Assembly (NCBI GenBank): GCA_902464615.1
Contig: CABQKA010000005.1
Coordinates: 1 to 64,000 of the forward strand
From: an uncultured Prevotella sp.
GTDB taxonomy: Bacteria; Bacteroidota; Bacteroidia; Bacteroidales; Bacteroidaceae
Direction: 5' to 3'
Length of the DNA: 64,000 nucleotides
The translations under genes were made by a program, and so were the position numbers. The notes under the pieces were generated by a model. That model worked only from the letters and a program-made list of their open reading frames with translations. It was not told where the DNA came from and did no database searches. Below are positions 7,861-17,439 of the stretch, piece after piece; the first letter of the stretch is position 1; each line of letters begins with the position of its first letter.

Positions 7861-9321
7861 ATGACTAAAGAGAAAGATGCTCTGCTGCAACCCCGTATCG
7901 TGTTTGACTGCTTTGCCCAAGTCAACCAAATACCGCGTCCCTCCAAGCACGAGGAGAAGATGATCGCATTCTTACAAAAATTCGGACAAGATTTAGGTCT
8001 GGAGACCGAAGTCGACGCCACCGGCAACGTAATTATCCGCAAGCCAGCCACGCCAGGCTTCGAGCGTTGCAAAACGGTAATCCTCCAAAGCCACATGGAT
8101 ATGGTCTGCGAGCCAAGCGACGGCTCGTTCGACTTTGAACATTCTCCGATACAGACCGTCATAGACGGAGAATGGATGAAAGCCCAAGGCACGACACTGG
8201 GGGCCGACGACGGCATTGGCATTGCCATGGAGATGGCTATCTTGAAAAGCGACGACATTGAGCATGGCCCTATTGAATGCGTATTCACCCGCGACGAAGA
8301 AACCGGACTCACTGGCGCTGCCGGCATGCAGGCCGGATTCATGAAAGGCGACATGCTTATCAATCTGGATTCAGAAGACGAGGGGCAGATTTTCGTCAGT
8401 TGTGCAGGCGGTGCACGCACTACGGCCACGTTCGATTTCGAAGAAAGCGCCGTCCCGGCCGGCTATTACGGCTTCCGCGTAGACGTCAAAGGGCTTACGG
8501 GCGGACACTCCGGCGACGACATCAACAAGAAGCGCGCCAACGCCAACAAGATACTTGTCCGCTTCCTTTGCGATGAAATGGAGAAGACCGACTTGCGGCT
8601 GGTCGACATCCAAAGTGGTGGCCTCCACAATGCCATTCCCCGGGAAGGATATGCCGTATGTGCGGTCCCCGCCGAAGCGAAAGAACAAATCCGCGTAGAC
8701 CTCAATCTATTCATTGCTGCAGTCGAAGAGGAATACTCCAAGACAGAGCCCAACCTCCAAATCACATTGGAATCCGTCCCAACCGCACCTCAAGGAATCG
8801 AGCCTGCAGCCGCGCGCCGCATGCTTCTCAGCCTTCGCGCAGTCCACAACGGTGTATTCGCCATGAGCCAGGATCTCGACTGGCTTGTAGAGACCTCTTC
8901 TAATTTAGCCAGCATCCGCCGCTCCGGCCAACAAGTCGTTGTCACGACCAGCCAACGGAGCAGCGTCCAAAGTGCCCGTGAAAACATGAGTGCCACAGTC
9001 CGCGCGGCTTTTGAGCTCGGCGGTGCAAAAGCTGTGACCAACGAAGGATATCCCGGCTGGAAAATGAATCCGGACAGCCCTCTGCTAAAAATTGCCCGTG
9101 AGAGCTACACGCGCCTTTTCCACAAAGACCCGCTCATCCTGGCCATTCACGCCGGACTGGAATGCGGACTTTTCAGTGAGAAATATCCGCATTTAGACAT
9201 GATTAGTTTCGGCCCGACCTTACGCGGCGTCCATTCTCCTGACGAACGGCTGCACCTGCCGAGCGTCAAAAAAGTTTGGGACCACCTGCTCGACATCCTA
9301 AAAAACATCCCACAAGATTGA
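7861..9321 (+). CDS. pepD: Aminoacyl-histidine dipeptidase (PepD)
   Basis: 486-aa M20-family dizinc peptidase that hydrolyses Xaa-His and other dipeptides in the cytoplasm. The start is the ATG at 7861 (MTKEKDALLQPRIVFDCF), not the upstream TTG. Metal-site motifs are in order: QSHMDMVCE, LGADDGIGIAM, DEETGLTGA, NLDSEDEG and the C-terminal HAGLECG. The lid-domain insertion with GLTGGHSGDDINKKRANANK lies around residues 210-235. The length is normal for PepD. Confidence 0.93.
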   Translation: MTKEKDALLQPRIVFDCFAQVNQIPRPSKHEEKMIAFLQKFGQDLGLETEVDATGNVIIRKPATPGFERCKTVILQSHMDMVCEPSDGSFDFEHSPIQTVIDGEWMKAQGTTLGADDGIGIAMEMAILKSDDIEHGPIECVFTRDEETGLTGAAGMQAGFMKGDMLINLDSEDEGQIFVSCAGGARTTATFDFEESAVPAGYYGFRVDVKGLTGGHSGDDINKKRANANKILVRFLCDEMEKTDLRLVDIQSGGLHNAIPREGYAVCAVPAEAKEQIRVDLNLFIAAVEEEYSKTEPNLQITLESVPTAPQGIEPAAARRMLLSLRAVHNGVFAMSQDLDWLVETSSNLASIRRSGQQVVVTTSQRSSVQSARENMSATVRAAFELGGAKAVTNEGYPGWKMNPDSPLLKIARESYTRLFHKDPLILAIHAGLECGLFSEKYPHLDMISFGPTLRGVHSPDERLHLPSVKKVWDHLLDILKNIPQD

Positions 9322-9338
9322 GAGGCCCTAATAGAATA

Positions 9339-10838
9339 ATGCTTCATATCCCAATTTTCCATAAGCTGCCCTGCCTTGTGTGGGGTAGCTTATTTGCCTT
9401 GAGCATATTGTCCGGATGTATGGACGACGAATCCTACACTACTTCTCCGGACGCACGGCTGCGGTTCTCCGCAGACACGGTCCGCCTCGACACCGTCATT
9501 AGCGGGCAAGCAACCAATACCTATACTTTTGAAGTCTACAACCCCAACGACAAGGCCATGCGCATCCCCCAAATCTATTTGGAGCGGGGTGCCCAGTCGG
9601 AATTTCGTGTGAACGTTGACGGCACGTTCCTCGAAGGGGGTAGCGCATCCGGTTTTGAGGTAGCCGCAAACGACAGTCTCCGCGTATTCCTCTTTGTCAA
9701 CATGCCAGACCAAGAGGAAGACGAAGCAGTCCGCACTACCGACAATCTTGTATTCGTCACCGAAGGCGGCCTATCACAGAAAGTGGCCCTGGAAGCCTAT
9801 GGACAATCCGTCATTCCTTTACACGCCGTTACGCTTACCCGGGACACTTTGCTCGACGCCCGCCGACCCTATCAGATTTTCGACAGTCTCGTCGTCGGGA
9901 ATAACGTAACTTTGACACTGGCAGCAGGAGTCCGTCTCTACTTCCATCCCGAAGCACGGCTCATCGTTCACGGGACCGTATCAGCCGAAGGCACGGCCGA
10001 CCGCCCGGTCCAATTCCGGGGAGACCGCTTAGGAAACATGTTTTCCCAACAGCCTTATGACCGCATTCCCGGACAATGGGGCGGCATCATCCTGACCTCT
10101 GAAAGCTATGGAAACAAATTTAGCTTTTGTGACATTCACAGCGGGACTTTCGGCATTGCCTGTGACTCTTCTGACGTACAGATTGAGAAAATCCGGCTGG
10201 AAAACAGCATTGTACACAACATGAGCCAGGACGTTCTCTCGCTCCGAAATTCCAATGCCTTTGTCGGGAACTGCCAGCTCACCAACGCGGGCGGCAACTG
10301 CGTTACTATCCGTGGCGGCAGCAGCACCTTTATCCATTGTACAATTGGCAACTTTTATGCTTTCACGGGAGACCGCGGGGTGGCGCTCGACTTTAGCAAC
10401 GCCGACGGCAACATTCGTCTCCCCCTTCTTCAGGCCGATTTTCTTAACTGTATCATTACGGGCTATTCCACAGACGAAATTCTCGGTTCGCGTTCTGAAC
10501 GCTATCCCGACACGCCATTTGAATACCGCTTCCGCAATTGCCTGCTCAACACACCGGAGTTTGAGGACGAACATGTGGAAAACTGCCTTTGGGACGATGA
10601 ATCGAACCCCGTTTCGCGAGAAGGCAACTTCGCCCCAGCCTTTGATTTAGACCAGTTGATTTTTACATTCGGCCTGGACAGTGTCTCCGTTGCAGTCAAC
10701 GCAGCCGACCCGGACATCACCAGAAGTTATTATCCCACAGACCTCAACGGACACGACCGCTTTGCAGACGGACACCCGGACATCGGATGTTACGAACGCC
10801 AGCCCGTATCCTCCGCCACAGACGAACAGGTGCCGTAA
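9339..10838 (+). CDS. Lipoprotein with right-handed beta-helix domain
   Basis: 499-aa surface or periplasmic lipoprotein. The ATG at 9339 gives a signal peptide with lipobox ILSGC (Cys27); an earlier in-frame start at 9276 would overlap pepD and is rejected. After an N-terminal beta-sandwich-like region (residues 40-170, with TYTFEVYNPNDKAMRIPQIY), residues 180-460 form a parallel beta-helix with repeated short rungs: GNNVTLTLAAGVRLYFHPEA, VHGTVSAEGTADRPVQF, FSFCDIHSG, and NSIVHNM. The end, DLNGHDRF...DIGCYE, is typical of this Bacteroidales family. The ligand is unknown. It lies 17 bp after pepD and 21 bp before dnaB, so the three are probably cotranscribed. Confidence 0.8.
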   Translation: MLHIPIFHKLPCLVWGSLFALSILSGCMDDESYTTSPDARLRFSADTVRLDTVISGQATNTYTFEVYNPNDKAMRIPQIYLERGAQSEFRVNVDGTFLEGGSASGFEVAANDSLRVFLFVNMPDQEEDEAVRTTDNLVFVTEGGLSQKVALEAYGQSVIPLHAVTLTRDTLLDARRPYQIFDSLVVGNNVTLTLAAGVRLYFHPEARLIVHGTVSAEGTADRPVQFRGDRLGNMFSQQPYDRIPGQWGGIILTSESYGNKFSFCDIHSGTFGIACDSSDVQIEKIRLENSIVHNMSQDVLSLRNSNAFVGNCQLTNAGGNCVTIRGGSSTFIHCTIGNFYAFTGDRGVALDFSNADGNIRLPLLQADFLNCIITGYSTDEILGSRSERYPDTPFEYRFRNCLLNTPEFEDEHVENCLWDDESNPVSREGNFAPAFDLDQLIFTFGLDSVSVAVNAADPDITRSYYPTDLNGHDRFADGHPDIGCYERQPVSSATDEQVP

Positions 10839-10859
10839 ACTAAAATTCTCCATCCCCTC

Positions 10860-12437
10860 ATGCCTGAAACAAATACCAATACCACTTCCCGCCGTCGCAA
10901 GACCAACTCAGCTCCCCCAGCCACGGACAACTTCGGCCATCTCCAGCCGCAGGAGCCGGAATTGGAAAAAGTTGTCCTCGGCGCCCTCATGATAGAAAAG
11001 GACGCCTACGCGCTCGTCAGCGAAATCCTCAGCCCCGAAAGTTTCTACGAACGCCGCCACCAGCTCATCTATGCGGCCATCCGCCAACTGAACATCGAAC
11101 AAAAGCCGGTCGATATCCTCACGGTCACGGAGAAACTCAAGTCCACAGGCAACCTGGAAGAAGTAGGCGGCCCTTTCTACATCACGCAACTGAGCGGCAT
11201 GGTTGTCTCTTCGGCACACATCGAATACCATGCCCGCATCATCGCCCAAAAGCATACGGCGCGCGAACTGATCTCCTACACCAGCGATATCCAGACCAAG
11301 GCCTTCGACGCCACGCAGGATGTCGACGAACTCATGGAGGAGGCCGAGAACAAACTGTTCGAGCTTTCGCAGCGCAACATGAAGAAGGACTACACGCAGA
11401 TTGACCCTGTCATTAACGAGGCCTACAACATGCTCCAGATTGCTGCGGCACGCAGCGACGGATTAAGCGGCATCCCAAGCGGATTCCACGATCTGGATAA
11501 AATCACCAGCGGATGGCAAAAGTCCGACCTGATTATCCTTGCCGCCCGTCCTGCCATGGGCAAAACGGCCTTCGCCCTGAGCATGGCCAAACACATTGCC
11601 GTCGACCAGCAGCGCCCCGTAGCCTTCTTCTCCCTCGAAATGTCGAACGTACAGTTAGTCAATCGTCTCATCATCAATGTCTGCGAGATAACCGGCGAAA
11701 AAATCCGGAGCGGGCAACTTGCCCCATACGAATGGGGACAGCTTGACCACCGTATCAAAGAGCTTTACGGCGCCCCGCTCTACATCGACGACACCTCGCA
11801 ACTATCTGTATTCGAACTGCGCACCAAGGCCCGGCGGCTTGTCAAGGAGCACAAGGTCGAACTGATTATGATTGACTACTTGCAGCTTATGAACGCCTCC
11901 GGCATGAAGTTCGGCAGCCGCCAAGAGGAAGTCTCCACCATCAGTCGCTCGCTCAAGGGATTGGCCAAGGAACTGGAGATTCCCATCATCGCCCTTTCGC
12001 AGCTTAACCGTAGCGTGGAAAACCGCGAAGGCAACGAGGGCAAGCGCCCCCAATTGTCGGACCTGCGCGAATCGGGTGCCATTGAGCAAGATGCCGACAT
12101 GGTGCTTTTCATCCACCGTCCGGAATATTACCGCATCTACTCCGACCCGCTTACCGGACGCGACCTGCGCGGCAAAGCGGAAATCATCATTGCCAAGCAC
12201 CGAAACGGCGCCGTCGGCGATGTGCTGCTTACATTCAAAGGACAATACGCACGCTTTCAAAACATTGACGACGACCTGGTCGTGCCCATGCCCGGCGAAA
12301 ACACAGAAAACATCGGCGGCAGCATCTCTGCCTCCGACTTCCCGTCGTTGCAGGGCGCAGGAGCTGCCGCCGCGCCTCCGGCTCCCGATTCGGAGGATGT
12401 ACCGTTTGCCCCGCCTTCGGGCGACGTCCCGTTCTAA
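10860..12437 (+). CDS. dnaB: Replicative DNA helicase DnaB
   Basis: 525-aa hexameric 5'-3' helicase at the replication fork. The N-terminal DnaB domain begins near residue 25 (LQPQEPELEKVVLGALMIE). The RecA-like core has Walker A ARPAMGKTAFALS near residue 230, SLEMS, the Walker B region ELIMIDYLQLM, the SRQEEVSTISRSLKGLAKEL stretch and ADMVLFIHRPEYY. The C-terminal tail (ISASDFPSL to the end) is Pro/Ala-rich and variable. No intein is present. It follows the beta-helix lipoprotein at close spacing. Confidence 0.97.
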   Translation: MPETNTNTTSRRRKTNSAPPATDNFGHLQPQEPELEKVVLGALMIEKDAYALVSEILSPESFYERRHQLIYAAIRQLNIEQKPVDILTVTEKLKSTGNLEEVGGPFYITQLSGMVVSSAHIEYHARIIAQKHTARELISYTSDIQTKAFDATQDVDELMEEAENKLFELSQRNMKKDYTQIDPVINEAYNMLQIAAARSDGLSGIPSGFHDLDKITSGWQKSDLIILAARPAMGKTAFALSMAKHIAVDQQRPVAFFSLEMSNVQLVNRLIINVCEITGEKIRSGQLAPYEWGQLDHRIKELYGAPLYIDDTSQLSVFELRTKARRLVKEHKVELIMIDYLQLMNASGMKFGSRQEEVSTISRSLKGLAKELEIPIIALSQLNRSVENREGNEGKRPQLSDLRESGAIEQDADMVLFIHRPEYYRIYSDPLTGRDLRGKAEIIIAKHRNGAVGDVLLTFKGQYARFQNIDDDLVVPMPGENTENIGGSISASDFPSLQGAGAAAAPPAPDSEDVPFAPPSGDVPF

Positions 12438-12555
12438 GTCTGTACATGGCAAAATCCCCGGCGGAAGCAAAGCGGTCAGGCTGCCATCCTTCAAGGTACG
12501 GGCCGAGAGAAGCCGGCAGGGCTGCACGCGAACAGACGGGTCACGACGCAACGCA

Positions 12556-12610
12556 CGCGCCTTAGCCCCGGAAAAACGCGGCTTAGCCCAGCGGCAACGG
12601 GGCTAAGGAC
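12556..12610 (+). repeat. Dispersed 21-bp tandem repeat array, locus A (3 units)
   Basis: Three tandem units with exact 21-bp phase between dnaB and htpG. The cores are CGCCTTAGCCCC, CGGCTTAGCCC and GGGCTAAGGAC, separated by A-containing tails GGAAAAACG and AGCGGCAACG. The same unit occurs at 20.11, 25.25, 33.52, 40.48 and 47.72 kb. The core is nearly palindromic. The rest of the 250-bp intergenic region shows no gene. Confidence 0.75.
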
Positions 12611-12687
12611 AGGCAGGCGGCCGTACTGCCGCAGAGCGGGTGGCACAGTATTTGCATATTCAAGGCAGACACAAAAAACATTTAGCT

Positions 12688-14745
12688 ATGTCACAAAAAG
12701 GCAACATCGGCATTACGACCGAGAACATCTTCCCGGTCATCAAAAAGTTCTTATACAGCGACCACGAGATTTTCCTCCGCGAGCTGGTCTCCAACGCCGT
12801 CGACGCGACGCAAAAGCTGAAAACGCTGGCTTCGAAAGGCGAGTTCAAGGGCGAACTGGGCGACCTGACCATCCGCGTCAGCGCAAACAAGGAAGCCGGG
12901 ACGCTCACCATCACGGACCGCGGACTGGGCATGACCGCCGAGGAAATCGACAAATACATTAACCAGATTGCATTTTCGGGGGCGAACGACTTCCTCGAAA
13001 AATACAAGGACGACGCCAACGCCATCATCGGGCACTTCGGTCTGGGATTCTACTCCGCTTTCATGGTGGCCAAACAGGTAGACATCGTCACCCGCAGCTA
13101 CCGCGAAGGCGCACAGGCCGTGAAATGGACGTGCGACGGTTCGCCGGCCTTCGAAATCACGGAGTGCGAAAGGGCCGACCGCGGAACGGACATCGTCCTG
13201 CACATTGACGACGACTGCAAGGAGTTCCTGGAAAAAGAGCGGATACAGGGCCTTCTGTCAAAATACTGCCGCTTCCTCCCCATCGCGGTAGCCTTCGGCA
13301 AAAAGACCGAATGGAAAGACGGCAAGCAGGTGGACACGGACGAGGACAACATCGTCAACGACACCACGCCGCTGTGGACCAAGACGCCTTCTACGCTGAA
13401 AGACGAGGACTACAAGAAATTCTACCGCGACCTCTATCCTATGAGTGACGAACCGCTCTTCTGGATACACCTGAACGTAGACTACCCGTTCCACCTGACC
13501 GGTGTCCTCTATTTCCCGAAAATCAAAAGCAACATCGAGATACACCGCAACAAGATACAGCTCTACTGCAACCAGGTGTACGTGACAGACGAAGTGGAAA
13601 ACATCGTCCCGGAATTCCTGACACTGCTCCACGGCGTCATCGATTCGCCGGACATCCCGCTGAACGTGAGCCGCAGCTACCTGCAGAGCGATGCAAACGT
13701 CAAGAAAATCTCCACATACATCACCAAAAAGGTATGCGACCGGTTGCAGGCCATCTTCAAAAACGACCGCAAGGAATTTGAAGAGAAATGGGACGACCTG
13801 AAGCTATTCATCCACTACGGCATGCTCTCCGAACAGGACTTCTACGACAAGGCCTGCAAATTTGCCCTGCTGAAAGACGTGGACGGCCATTACTACACCT
13901 ACGACGAATACAAGGAGCTTATCAAAGCCAGCCAGACGGACAAAGACGGGCAGCTCGTCTACCTTTATGCCAACGACAAAGAGGCACAATACAGCTACAT
14001 CGAGACCGCTAAGGCCAAGGGCTACAGCGTACTGCTGATGGACGGACAGCTGGACAGCCCGCTCGTGGGCCTGCTGGAACAGAAGTTCGAGAAGAGCCGC
14101 TTCAGCCGCGTGGACGGCGACGTCATCGACCGCCTCATTGCCAAAGCCGACGCGAAAGGTGAAAAACTGGAGGCAGAGGAAAGCTCGAAACTGGCAGGCG
14201 TGTTCAACGCCGGACTGCCGAAGATGGACAAAGTGGAGTTTCACGTAGAGACAGAGAACATGGGCGAAAACGCCCAGCCCGTGCTCATCACCCAAAGCGA
14301 ATACATGCGCCGCATGAAAGAGATGAGCCGCCTGCAGGCCGGCATGTCGTTCTACGGAGAAATGCCGGATATGTACAACATCGTGCTCAACGCCGACCAC
14401 CGTCTGGTCAAGGAAGTACTCGCCGACATCCACGCCAAGGCAGACGAGCAACTGAAGCCCATAGAAGCGGAACTGAAAGGGCTGCACGCCCGCCACGCCA
14501 CGCTGGAAGAACAGCAGCGGGGGAAGAAAGCGGACGAGCTCACGCAAGAGGACCGCGACGAACTGAAAAAGTGCCACGAGGCCATTGAGGAACAGGAGAA
14601 CAAGAAGACGCAAGTGCTGGCCGAATATGCCAAGACCAACGAAGTCGTGCCGCAACTCATTGACCTGGCCCTCCTGCAGAACGGCCTGCTGAAGGGCGAA
14701 GCACTCAACCGCTTCATCAAGCGCAGCGTGGACTTGATACGATAA
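12688..14745 (+). CDS. htpG: Molecular chaperone HtpG (Hsp90)
   Basis: 685-aa Hsp90-family chaperone. The start is the ATG at 12688 (MSQKGNIGITTENIFPVI); an upstream in-frame ATG at 12640 is unlikely because conservation starts here. The GHKL ATPase domain contains FLRELVSNAVDA, TDRGLGMT, GHFGLGFYSAFMV and a client-facing middle domain with PLWTKTP and LNVSRSYLQSD. The C-terminal dimerisation domain has a Lys/Glu-rich segment (residues 555-630). The length is longer than E. coli HtpG (624 aa), as is usual in Bacteroidota. A strong terminator follows. Confidence 0.96.
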   Translation: MSQKGNIGITTENIFPVIKKFLYSDHEIFLRELVSNAVDATQKLKTLASKGEFKGELGDLTIRVSANKEAGTLTITDRGLGMTAEEIDKYINQIAFSGANDFLEKYKDDANAIIGHFGLGFYSAFMVAKQVDIVTRSYREGAQAVKWTCDGSPAFEITECERADRGTDIVLHIDDDCKEFLEKERIQGLLSKYCRFLPIAVAFGKKTEWKDGKQVDTDEDNIVNDTTPLWTKTPSTLKDEDYKKFYRDLYPMSDEPLFWIHLNVDYPFHLTGVLYFPKIKSNIEIHRNKIQLYCNQVYVTDEVENIVPEFLTLLHGVIDSPDIPLNVSRSYLQSDANVKKISTYITKKVCDRLQAIFKNDRKEFEEKWDDLKLFIHYGMLSEQDFYDKACKFALLKDVDGHYYTYDEYKELIKASQTDKDGQLVYLYANDKEAQYSYIETAKAKGYSVLLMDGQLDSPLVGLLEQKFEKSRFSRVDGDVIDRLIAKADAKGEKLEAEESSKLAGVFNAGLPKMDKVEFHVETENMGENAQPVLITQSEYMRRMKEMSRLQAGMSFYGEMPDMYNIVLNADHRLVKEVLADIHAKADEQLKPIEAELKGLHARHATLEEQQRGKKADELTQEDRDELKKCHEAIEEQENKKTQVLAEYAKTNEVVPQLIDLALLQNGLLKGEALNRFIKRSVDLIR

Positions 14746-14780
14746 ACAGCCCCGTCCGAGACGGAAAATTAATTAATTTG

Positions 14781-14828
14781 AAGGGGAATGGGAAACAGGC
14801 CCGAGGGCTTTCCTTTCCCCTTTTTATT
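14781..14828 (+). terminator. Rho-independent terminator after htpG
   Basis: AAGGGGAATGGGAAA pairs with CTTTCCTTTCCCCTT around a GC-rich apical stem, followed by a T-rich run. Its position also excludes the earlier ATG at 14788 as start of the next gene, since that codon lies in the hairpin. Confidence 0.8.
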
Positions 14829-14838
14829 TTTTACACAA

Positions 14839-15726
14839 ATGCCATACAAACATTTCGTCTGCCTTATTATCATGTTGCAGGCATTTTTCGCAGCAGGGCA
14901 AGATCTGTCCGCCGCGACACCGGCAACAGGATGGCGAACCGTTTACAGCCCCCAGGACTCGGCCACCGTAGTGCGCTGGCTCCAGTTGCCCGTCACGGGC
15001 AATGACGTTCTCTTTTTCGCCGGACGGCTCATGGGGCGCCCCTACGTCGGAGGTACTCTTGAAGGCAACGACCCGGAACGTCTCGTGGTCAACCTCGGCG
15101 GATTGGACTGCACAACGTTTGTAGAGACCGTATTCGCCCTGACACTGACAAAAAGGCAGGGCAGCGACAAATTTTCAGACTTCTGCCGTAACCTTGAACG
15201 GCTACGATACCGGGGTGGAAAAATGGACGGCTACCTGTCGCGGCTGCATTATTTCACATGGTGGATGCGGGACAACATAAGGCGTGGACAGATAGCACCG
15301 GTGGCGGACGGCAAACTGTGTACGGCCGACATGACGGTGAACAACTCCTATATGAGCAGTCATCCGGAAAAATACGAGATGCTACGCCGCCACCCCGAGT
15401 GGGTAAGCGCCATAGCCGAAATGGAGCGGCAGGCGAACGGCGCGGACGGGAAGTATCTGCCCGAAGAAGCCACACGCCTAAGCCGGCAGCAGCTCGGCAT
15501 GATTCAGGACGGAGATCTCATCGCCATCGTAACGAAAAAGGACGGGCTGGATTATTCCCACCTCGGCCTGGCCTTTTGGGGCAAAGACGGGAAACTGCAC
15601 ATGATGCACGCATCTACGATATATAAGAAGGTGGTGAAAGACCCGACGGACCTTTATACTTATTTGAAAAGACAAAAATCGGCCGTCGGCATCCGGGTGT
15701 TCAGGTTAGCGGTATCGGGACAATAA
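14839..15726 (+). CDS. Secreted DUF1460 NlpC/P60-like amidase
   Basis: 295-aa exported protein of the DUF1460 family, whose characterised members are N-acetylmuramoyl-L-alanine amidase-like cysteine hydrolases acting on cell-wall muropeptides. The ATG at 14839 gives a signal peptide (MPYKHFVCLIIMLQAFFAAG). The catalytic Cys lies in LDCTTFVETVFAL near residue 90, the His is in YSHLGLAFW near residue 240, and the polar partner region is KLHMMHAS. NSYMSSHPEKY is also characteristic of the family. It is isolated between two terminators, convergent with prs. Confidence 0.87.
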   Translation: MPYKHFVCLIIMLQAFFAAGQDLSAATPATGWRTVYSPQDSATVVRWLQLPVTGNDVLFFAGRLMGRPYVGGTLEGNDPERLVVNLGGLDCTTFVETVFALTLTKRQGSDKFSDFCRNLERLRYRGGKMDGYLSRLHYFTWWMRDNIRRGQIAPVADGKLCTADMTVNNSYMSSHPEKYEMLRRHPEWVSAIAEMERQANGADGKYLPEEATRLSRQQLGMIQDGDLIAIVTKKDGLDYSHLGLAFWGKDGKLHMMHASTIYKKVVKDPTDLYTYLKRQKSAVGIRVFRLAVSGQ

Positions 15727-15763
15727 AAATCCGGCCACCTGCGTATTGCGCAGGTGGCCGGAA
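15726..15763. terminator. Bidirectional terminator between DUF1460 gene and prs
   Basis: CCGGCCACCTGCG and CGCAGGTGGCCGG form an almost perfect 13-bp stem with a short loop, flanked by A and AT-rich sequence, in the convergent gap of 51 bp. Confidence 0.85.
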
Positions 15764-15777
15764 TATATTCAACGGCG

Positions 15778-16716
15778 TCAAATCAGATATTGAGAGGAGA
15801 TGCTCTCATTTTCCATGACACGGCGGATAGTCTCAGCCAACATGCCGGCTACGGAAATCTCCTTTACCTTGCTGCAATGGCCGCGATAAGGAATGCTGTC
15901 TGTAAACACCATCTCTTGCAAGGCCGAAGCCTCCACGCGCTCGTTGGCCGGACCGGACATGATGCAATGGCTGGCAATGGCCCGCACGCTCTTGGCACCA
16001 TTCTCCATCATCAGATTAGCCGCTTTGGTAATCGTACCCGCGGTATCCACGATATCGTCTACGAGAACGACGTCCATGCCTTTGACTTCGCCGATAATCT
16101 GCATGCCTTCAACCTCGTTGGCCTTTTTCCGGCTCTTATTGCAAAGCACCATGGGGCAATCCAGATATTTCGCATAAGATGCGGCGCGCTTGGAGCCGCC
16201 GACATCCGGCGTGCCGATGCACAGATTGGGCAGATTCAGGCTTTGGATATAGGGCAGCATCACCGTGGAAGCATACAAGTGATCCACCGGAACGTCGAAG
16301 AAGCCCTGTTCCTGGTCTGCGTGCAAGTCCATCGTCATCACGCGGTCTATGCCAGCCACGCTCAACAAGTCGGCTACCAACTTGGCGCCAATGGAAACGC
16401 GCGGTTTGCTCTTACGGTCCTGACGGGCCCAACCGAAATAGGGAATCACGGCGCAGATACTACGTGCCGAGGCGCGCTTCGCCGCATCTATCATCAGCAG
16501 CAATTCCATGAGATTGTCTGAATTGGGAAACGTGGACTGCACTAAAAACACGTCGCGCCCGCGAATGGACTCCTCATAGCTGACTTCGAACTCCCCGTCA
16601 GCAAAACGGGTCACCACTAAATTTCCCAAGGGACAATTCAATGCCGCGCAGATCTTTTCCGCCAGATATCTTGTGCTGGTACCCGCAAAAACCATAAAAG
16701 AATTGTTGTTCATCAT
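15778..16716 (-). CDS. prs: Ribose-phosphate pyrophosphokinase
   Basis: 312-aa enzyme making PRPP from ribose 5-phosphate and ATP, feeding purine, pyrimidine, His, Trp and NAD synthesis. Motifs are FADGEFEVSYEESIRGRDVFLVQ near residue 40, the flexible-loop and Mg site DLHADQEQGFFD near 130, and the PRPP-binding loop VVLVDDIVDTAGT near 215. The length is typical. Either of two adjacent ATGs (16716 or 16713) may be used. It is 41 bp downstream of the ThiE-like gene on the same strand, so the two may form an operon. Confidence 0.96.
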   Translation of the reverse strand: MMNNNSFMVFAGTSTRYLAEKICAALNCPLGNLVVTRFADGEFEVSYEESIRGRDVFLVQSTFPNSDNLMELLLMIDAAKRASARSICAVIPYFGWARQDRKSKPRVSIGAKLVADLLSVAGIDRVMTMDLHADQEQGFFDVPVDHLYASTVMLPYIQSLNLPNLCIGTPDVGGSKRAASYAKYLDCPMVLCNKSRKKANEVEGMQIIGEVKGMDVVLVDDIVDTAGTITKAANLMMENGAKSVRAIASHCIMSGPANERVEASALQEMVFTDSIPYRGHCSKVKEISVAGMLAETIRRVMENESISSQYLI

Positions 16717-16757
16717 GTGAGAGTTATTAGGATGAATGATTTAATGTTAGATTCGTA

Positions 16758-17366
16758 TTAACCGACGACTTTCTTTAGTCGCCTGAAGTAGGTCAGCAAA
16801 TCCTTGAAATCCTGTGTCTGGTAGACGTTGAAGCGGCTCCACAATGCGCCGAGCACCACGCATCCACCAAAGCCGTAGTCTTTCAGTTGCCCGGCGTTGT
16901 CCGCACTCACCCCCCCCAAAGCCATGACCTTGCGGTCTATGACGCGCTGACGGGAGAGCTGGCGCAGCTGATCGGGCGTGAAGCCGGCCTTGTAGTTTGC
17001 CTTGGATATGCTGTCGAACACGGGGGAAAGGAATACATAGTCGCAATTCTTCTTACCGGCTTCCACTTCCTCCGCCGAATGGCAAGAGCAACTCATCTGC
17101 CCTTTATAACCTTCGGGGGGAGCCGCGTTGCGACTATTCAGATGAATCCCTTTAAGATTGTACTCCGCCTTCAAATAGAAATGATCGTGCACTACGATTT
17201 GTTTCCTGTATCCTTCGGGAATGAGGGAAAGAAGCCGCTCGGAATATACCGGTTCTGTCCCAGGCTTCCGCAGGTGCAGAATATCGAGTCCTTCGTCAAA
17301 CAATGCCGTAAGTATCTGATGCTCTTCAACAAAAAAGTATGGCGTAGTCAGAATAATCAATTTCAT
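16758..17366 (-). CDS. ThiE/TenI-family protein (thiamine phosphate synthase-like)
   Basis: 202-aa TIM barrel of the ThiE/TenI superfamily. Motifs: LHLRKPG near residue 31 (ThiE usually QLRxK), GIHLNSRN near 73 (true ThiE usually has GxDD or GQxD here), SCSCHSAEEV, YVFLSPVFDSISKANYKAG and MALGGV. The phosphate-binding parts are kept but the GQxD aspartate is missing, so it may be a TenI-like thiazole tautomerase or have another role. No other thi gene is near and I see no TPP riboswitch in the short leader. A -7 box lies 26 bp upstream. Confidence 0.75.
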   Translation of the reverse strand: MKLIILTTPYFFVEEHQILTALFDEGLDILHLRKPGTEPVYSERLLSLIPEGYRKQIVVHDHFYLKAEYNLKGIHLNSRNAAPPEGYKGQMSCSCHSAEEVEAGKKNCDYVFLSPVFDSISKANYKAGFTPDQLRQLSRQRVIDRKVMALGGVSADNAGQLKDYGFGGCVVLGALWSRFNVYQTQDFKDLLTYFRRLKKVVG

Positions 17367-17391
17367 GCGGATTGTATATGCTTTAATGAAG

Positions 17392-17399
17392 CAAAGTTA
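17392..17399 (-). promoter_or_regulatory. -7 promoter element of the ThiE-like gene
   Basis: TAACTTTG on the minus strand, 25 bp before the ATG at 17366. Confidence 0.55.
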
Positions 17400-17439
17400 C
17401 ACAAATTTAACGGATACGGCATTACGGGCTCATTATTTT

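Noticed and set aside
12556..12610. CRISPR array
   Set aside because: Units are only 20-21 bp with no spacers and just two or three copies; no cas genes anywhere in the window.
16717..16757. TPP riboswitch or other leader element near the ThiE-like gene and prs
   Set aside because: The spaces are too short and no THI-box sequence is visible.
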